A stretch of 7,263 bases of DNA from an uncultured Selenomonadaceae bacterium (GTDB lineage: Bacteria > Bacillota > Negativicutes > Selenomonadales > Selenomonadaceae). The notes beneath the pieces are model-generated. The model saw only the letters and a program-made list of their open reading frames with translations, was not told where the DNA came from and did not search any database. Numbering within the stretch: position 1 is the first letter of the stretch; each line of letters starts with the position of its first letter. A program made the translations under genes and the position numbers. The DNA lies in contig CAJONF010000203.1 in assembly GCA_905236665.1 (NCBI GenBank), forward strand, positions 1-7,263, given 5' to 3'. Below, piece after piece: positions 6,288 through 7,263 of this stretch.

Positions 6288-7226
6288 TTAATTTTTCCTT
6301 TCTAATTGAAGATATTCGCTCCATTGAACGCCGATTTGCTCATTTCGGGTACCCTGAACGAATTTGTAGAACATTTTTATCATTTTTGCACGTTCGCGAG
6401 CATTTTTTGACCAAAAATCATCACCTTCCGGCTCCAATAACAAATTTGAACCGCCTAAAAGGTACTGACGACGGCAAATTTCCTCTAAATTAACGTCCGG
6501 ATTCTTTAAAATGTCGTACATTACGAGAAAAGTCGTCGTGCGACCGTGTCCGGCTTGGCAATGGAAGTGCAACCAAGAATTTTCCGGCAAATTTGCGACA
6601 AAAATTAAAAAATCGTCCACAATTTCTGGTGTGGGAAAAGTTCCGTCGGCAACAGCGTATCTAATATAATTAAAACCGATTTTTTCTGCAGAATCGCGTT
6701 CAGTTTCGATAAAACGCGGAATAATTGTGACGGATTTTAAAATTTTCGTGTCAGTATTGCCCATCGGCGTAAAAGTTGTTTCGATTCCGCGCAAATTATT
6801 CAGCTGTTCGACCTCAAAAGCCTCAACCTCGGCAGTATTTTTGCCAAAATTAGCAGAATTGTTCTTTTCATGCCAACTTACCGGCAAAAAATTTGCATAA
6901 CCGTGACTTTCTTGCCGCAAATCGACAATAAAAACCTTAAAATTTGGTTCAAGCTCGTGAATTTTATTGTAAAGCGTATTTAAAGCGGCTAAAGACGGTT
7001 GAGCACTTGCAGAAACGTGCAAATTTTCCAATCCGCGACGATTTGGAGCCTTTCCGCGCGAATTATTTTGAAAATTATCAGTCATGAGTCGAAAATTTCG
7101 CGGTAAATCAGCTGATGCGCTTCCGTCGAGCCGCCACGCGCTATTAACTTTTTTCGCAACCGCCGCAGAAAAAATCGACGTGCTAAAAATTAAAATTAGC
7201 ACGCCGAAAAGGATTTTTTTCGCCAA
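6288..7226 (-). CDS. phyA: Secreted PTP-like phytase (inositol polyphosphate phosphatase)
   Basis: From the TTG at 7226 this is a 312-aa exported enzyme of the cysteine phytase family, first described in Selenomonas ruminantium. It would remove phosphates from phytate through a phosphocysteine intermediate. The signal peptide has Lys3-Lys4, a hydrophobic stretch 5-21, and cleavage after Ala24 (Ala-Val-Ala). Family blocks follow: Pro-Arg-Asn-Phe-Arg (42-46), Ser-Ala-Gln-Pro-Ser (74-78), Asp-Leu-Arg-Gln-Glu-Ser-His-Gly-Tyr (102-110), and the general-acid loop with Asp194 before Phe-Pro-Thr-Pro-Glu. The P-loop HCQAGHGRT is at 222-230, with nucleophile Cys223 and Arg229, and a conserved Thr-Thr-Phe-Leu-Val-Met follows. 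All catalytic residues are present. I chose TTG because AAGGAGT (7234-7240) lies seven bases upstream, whereas ATG 7247 has no ribosome site. Activity on phosphoproteins or phosphoinositides is a less likely alternative. Confidence 0.85.
   Translation of the reverse strand: MAKKILFGVLILIFSTSIFSAAVAKKVNSAWRLDGSASADLPRNFRLMTDNFQNNSRGKAPNRRGLENLHVSASAQPSLAALNTLYNKIHELEPNFKVFIVDLRQESHGYANFLPVSWHEKNNSANFGKNTAEVEAFEVEQLNNLRGIETTFTPMGNTDTKILKSVTIIPRFIETERDSAEKIGFNYIRYAVADGTFPTPEIVDDFLIFVANLPENSWLHFHCQAGHGRTTTFLVMYDILKNPDVNLEEICRRQYLLGGSNLLLEPEGDDFWSKNARERAKMIKMFYKFVQGTRNEQIGVQWSEYLQLERKN
6296..6302 (-). promoter_or_regulatory. Ribosome binding site for the transglutaminase gene, inside the phytase gene
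   Basis: On the minus strand GAAAGGA lies nine bases before the ATG at 6286-6284, within the last codons of the phosphatase gene. It supports co-transcription and coupled translation of the pair. Confidence 0.65.
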
Positions 7227-7233
7227 AATAATC

Positions 7234-7240
7234 ACTCCTT
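7234..7240 (-). promoter_or_regulatory. Ribosome binding site that fixes a TTG start for the phytase
   Basis: On the minus strand AAGGAGT lies seven bases before TTG 7226-7224. It falls inside the coding sequence if ATG 7247 were the start. Starting at TTG also gives a cleaner signal peptide (Met-Ala-Lys-Lys then a hydrophobic core). The remaining bases 7248-7263 are upstream leader with nothing I can identify. Confidence 0.7.
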
Positions 7241-7263
7241 GAAACATTTTAGCGAAGTTTATC

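Noticed and set aside
7246..7251. TAAAAT on the minus strand as a -10 box for the phytase
   Set aside because: Transcription would start within the ribosome site, and the -35 position lies outside the window, so it cannot be supported.

Overview
The window looks like chromosome from an AT-rich, anaerobic Gram-negative Firmicute, most likely a gut or rumen member of the Negativicutes (Selenomonas/Mitsuokella/Megasphaera relatives). The main pointer is a secreted PTP-like phytase very similar to the Selenomonas ruminantium enzyme. A family-5 lipoprotein of the kind common in gut Firmicutes fits the same picture. The taxonomic placement is inference.

Layout. Bases 1-86 look like the right end of an IS200/IS605-type element: a scrap of the tnpB 3' end, the tail of its overlapping guide RNA, and an end hairpin followed by TTCAC. 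A strong intrinsic terminator (about 99-126) separates this from a six-gene plus-strand operon (181-5651): nikB-nikC-nikA-nikD-nikE-like genes and a class I SAM-dependent methyltransferase. Most of the junctions overlap (ATGA at nikB/nikC, nikC/nikA and nikD/nikE, and a 10-base overlap at nikE/methyltransferase), so the methyltransferase belongs to the transport unit. A terminator that should work in both directions (5654-5693) lies in the 41-base gap to a convergent minus-strand pair. That pair is a secreted PTP-like inositol-polyphosphate phosphatase (starting at TTG 7226) followed 1 base later by a secreted transglutaminase-fold putative cysteine peptidase.

How the genes may work together. 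The operon encodes a complete ABC importer: surface lipoprotein, two permeases and two short ATPases without the Opp/Dpp C-terminal extension. The Nik/Cnt-type architecture points to nickel or a metal-chelate. However, the E. coli NikA His416 and Arg137 are not present at the equivalent places, so the ligand is open. The methyltransferase may modify the imported ligand, make part of a chelator, or act on something metabolically linked. The minus-strand pair would act outside the cytoplasmic membrane, releasing phosphate (and phytate-bound metals) and cutting or crosslinking protein or peptide. A nutritional link between the two convergent units is possible but speculative.

The genes cover nearly everything from 181 to 7226, and no gap exceeds 300 bases. 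I saw no tRNA, rRNA, CRISPR array or riboswitch. No wholly new system is evident. The points most worth following are the methyltransferase-coupled importer with an atypical binding protein, the phytase/transglutaminase secreted pair, and the decayed IS605 end with its implied guide.
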